A stretch of 6,021 bases of DNA, taken from positions 1 through 6,021 of the forward strand of contig JABMPG010000735.1 of assembly GCA_013203855.1 (NCBI GenBank), given 5' to 3'. This document shows positions 5,920 through 6,021 of this stretch, in pieces. A program made the position numbers and the translations under genes. Each line of letters starts with the position of its first letter. Within the stretch, counting starts at the first letter, position 1. The notes under the pieces were generated by a model, which saw only the letters and a program-made list of their open reading frames with translations, made no database searches and had not been told where the DNA came from. This DNA is from a bacterium (GTDB lineage Bacteria > Sumerlaeota > Sumerlaeia > UBA8349).

Positions 5920-6021
5920 ATGTCAGATAGACCGCGTGACGAAGAGATTGCGGCCAATGCCGAAGTGGACGAACACCTCAACGGCCTTCAGTCGGCCGGG
6001 AATGCGAAGGATGTCGTGAGA
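5920..6021 (+). CDS. Start of an unidentified gene, cut by the window edge
   Basis: An open frame begins at ATG 5920 and runs 34 codons without a stop to the window end. AGGTGG at 5906-5911, in a longer G-rich run, lies 8 nt upstream and makes a good ribosome site. The visible residues (MSDRPRDEEIAANAEVDEHL, then NGLQSAGNAKDVVR) are hydrophilic and acidic, probably helical, with no signal peptide or membrane segment, so a cytoplasmic protein is likely. The same frame is open from an ATG at 5851, directly after a TGA, but that start lacks a well-spaced ribosome site. I do not recognise the family. Confidence 0.55.
   Translation, partial: MSDRPRDEEIAANAEVDEHLNGLQSAGNAKDVVR

Overview
The window carries a compact block of bacterial chromosome with six protein-coding genes, one of them cut by the right edge. 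Base composition is moderately GC-rich and Arg codons are mostly CGN. The best clue to the host is the glutamyl-tRNA synthetase. Its catalytic domain has the DDHLM, RGEEW and KRKNPTS versions of the family motifs, which I remember from the long GltX of Chlamydiae and Verrucomicrobiota rather than from E. coli-type enzymes. A secreted TPR-like protein and a membrane-anchored periplasmic protein point to a Gram-negative cell envelope. My best guess is a PVC-superphylum bacterium (Verrucomicrobiota or a relative). This is inference from motifs, not a placement.

Layout, left to right: (1) 117-995, plus strand, a sugar phosphate isomerase/epimerase of the AP-endonuclease-2-like TIM-barrel family. 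Its stop overlaps tail to tail with (2) mnmA at 986-2092, minus strand, the tRNA-U34 2-thiouridylase. Going upstream on the minus strand come (3) 2099-3172, an unrecognised secreted protein with an Ig-like N-terminal part and a TPR-like C-terminal part; (4) 3147-3959 (or from 4115), an unrecognised single-pass membrane protein with an STN/secretin-N-like region; and (5) gltX at 4152-5717. A divergent intergenic region (5718-5919) separates gltX from (6) the start of an unidentified plus-strand gene at 5920.

The four minus-strand genes are co-directional and tightly packed: a 192-nt gap after gltX, a 26-bp overlap between the two envelope genes, and 6 nt before mnmA. They read as one transcription unit gltX - membrane protein - secreted protein - mnmA. 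Both outer genes act on tRNA-Glu: MnmA thiolates U34 of tRNA-Glu, -Gln and -Lys, and GltX charges tRNA-Glu. The two genes between them have no obvious tRNA role and look like an envelope pair.

Nothing in the window is a mobile element, CRISPR array, RNA gene or defence system. The most notable signals are a C10 homopolymer inside the secreted-protein gene (possible slippage switch), a perfect 7-bp hairpin linking that gene's stop codon to the mnmA start codon (possible translational coupling), a CxxC-type MnmA active site, and a structured gap between gltX and the next gene.
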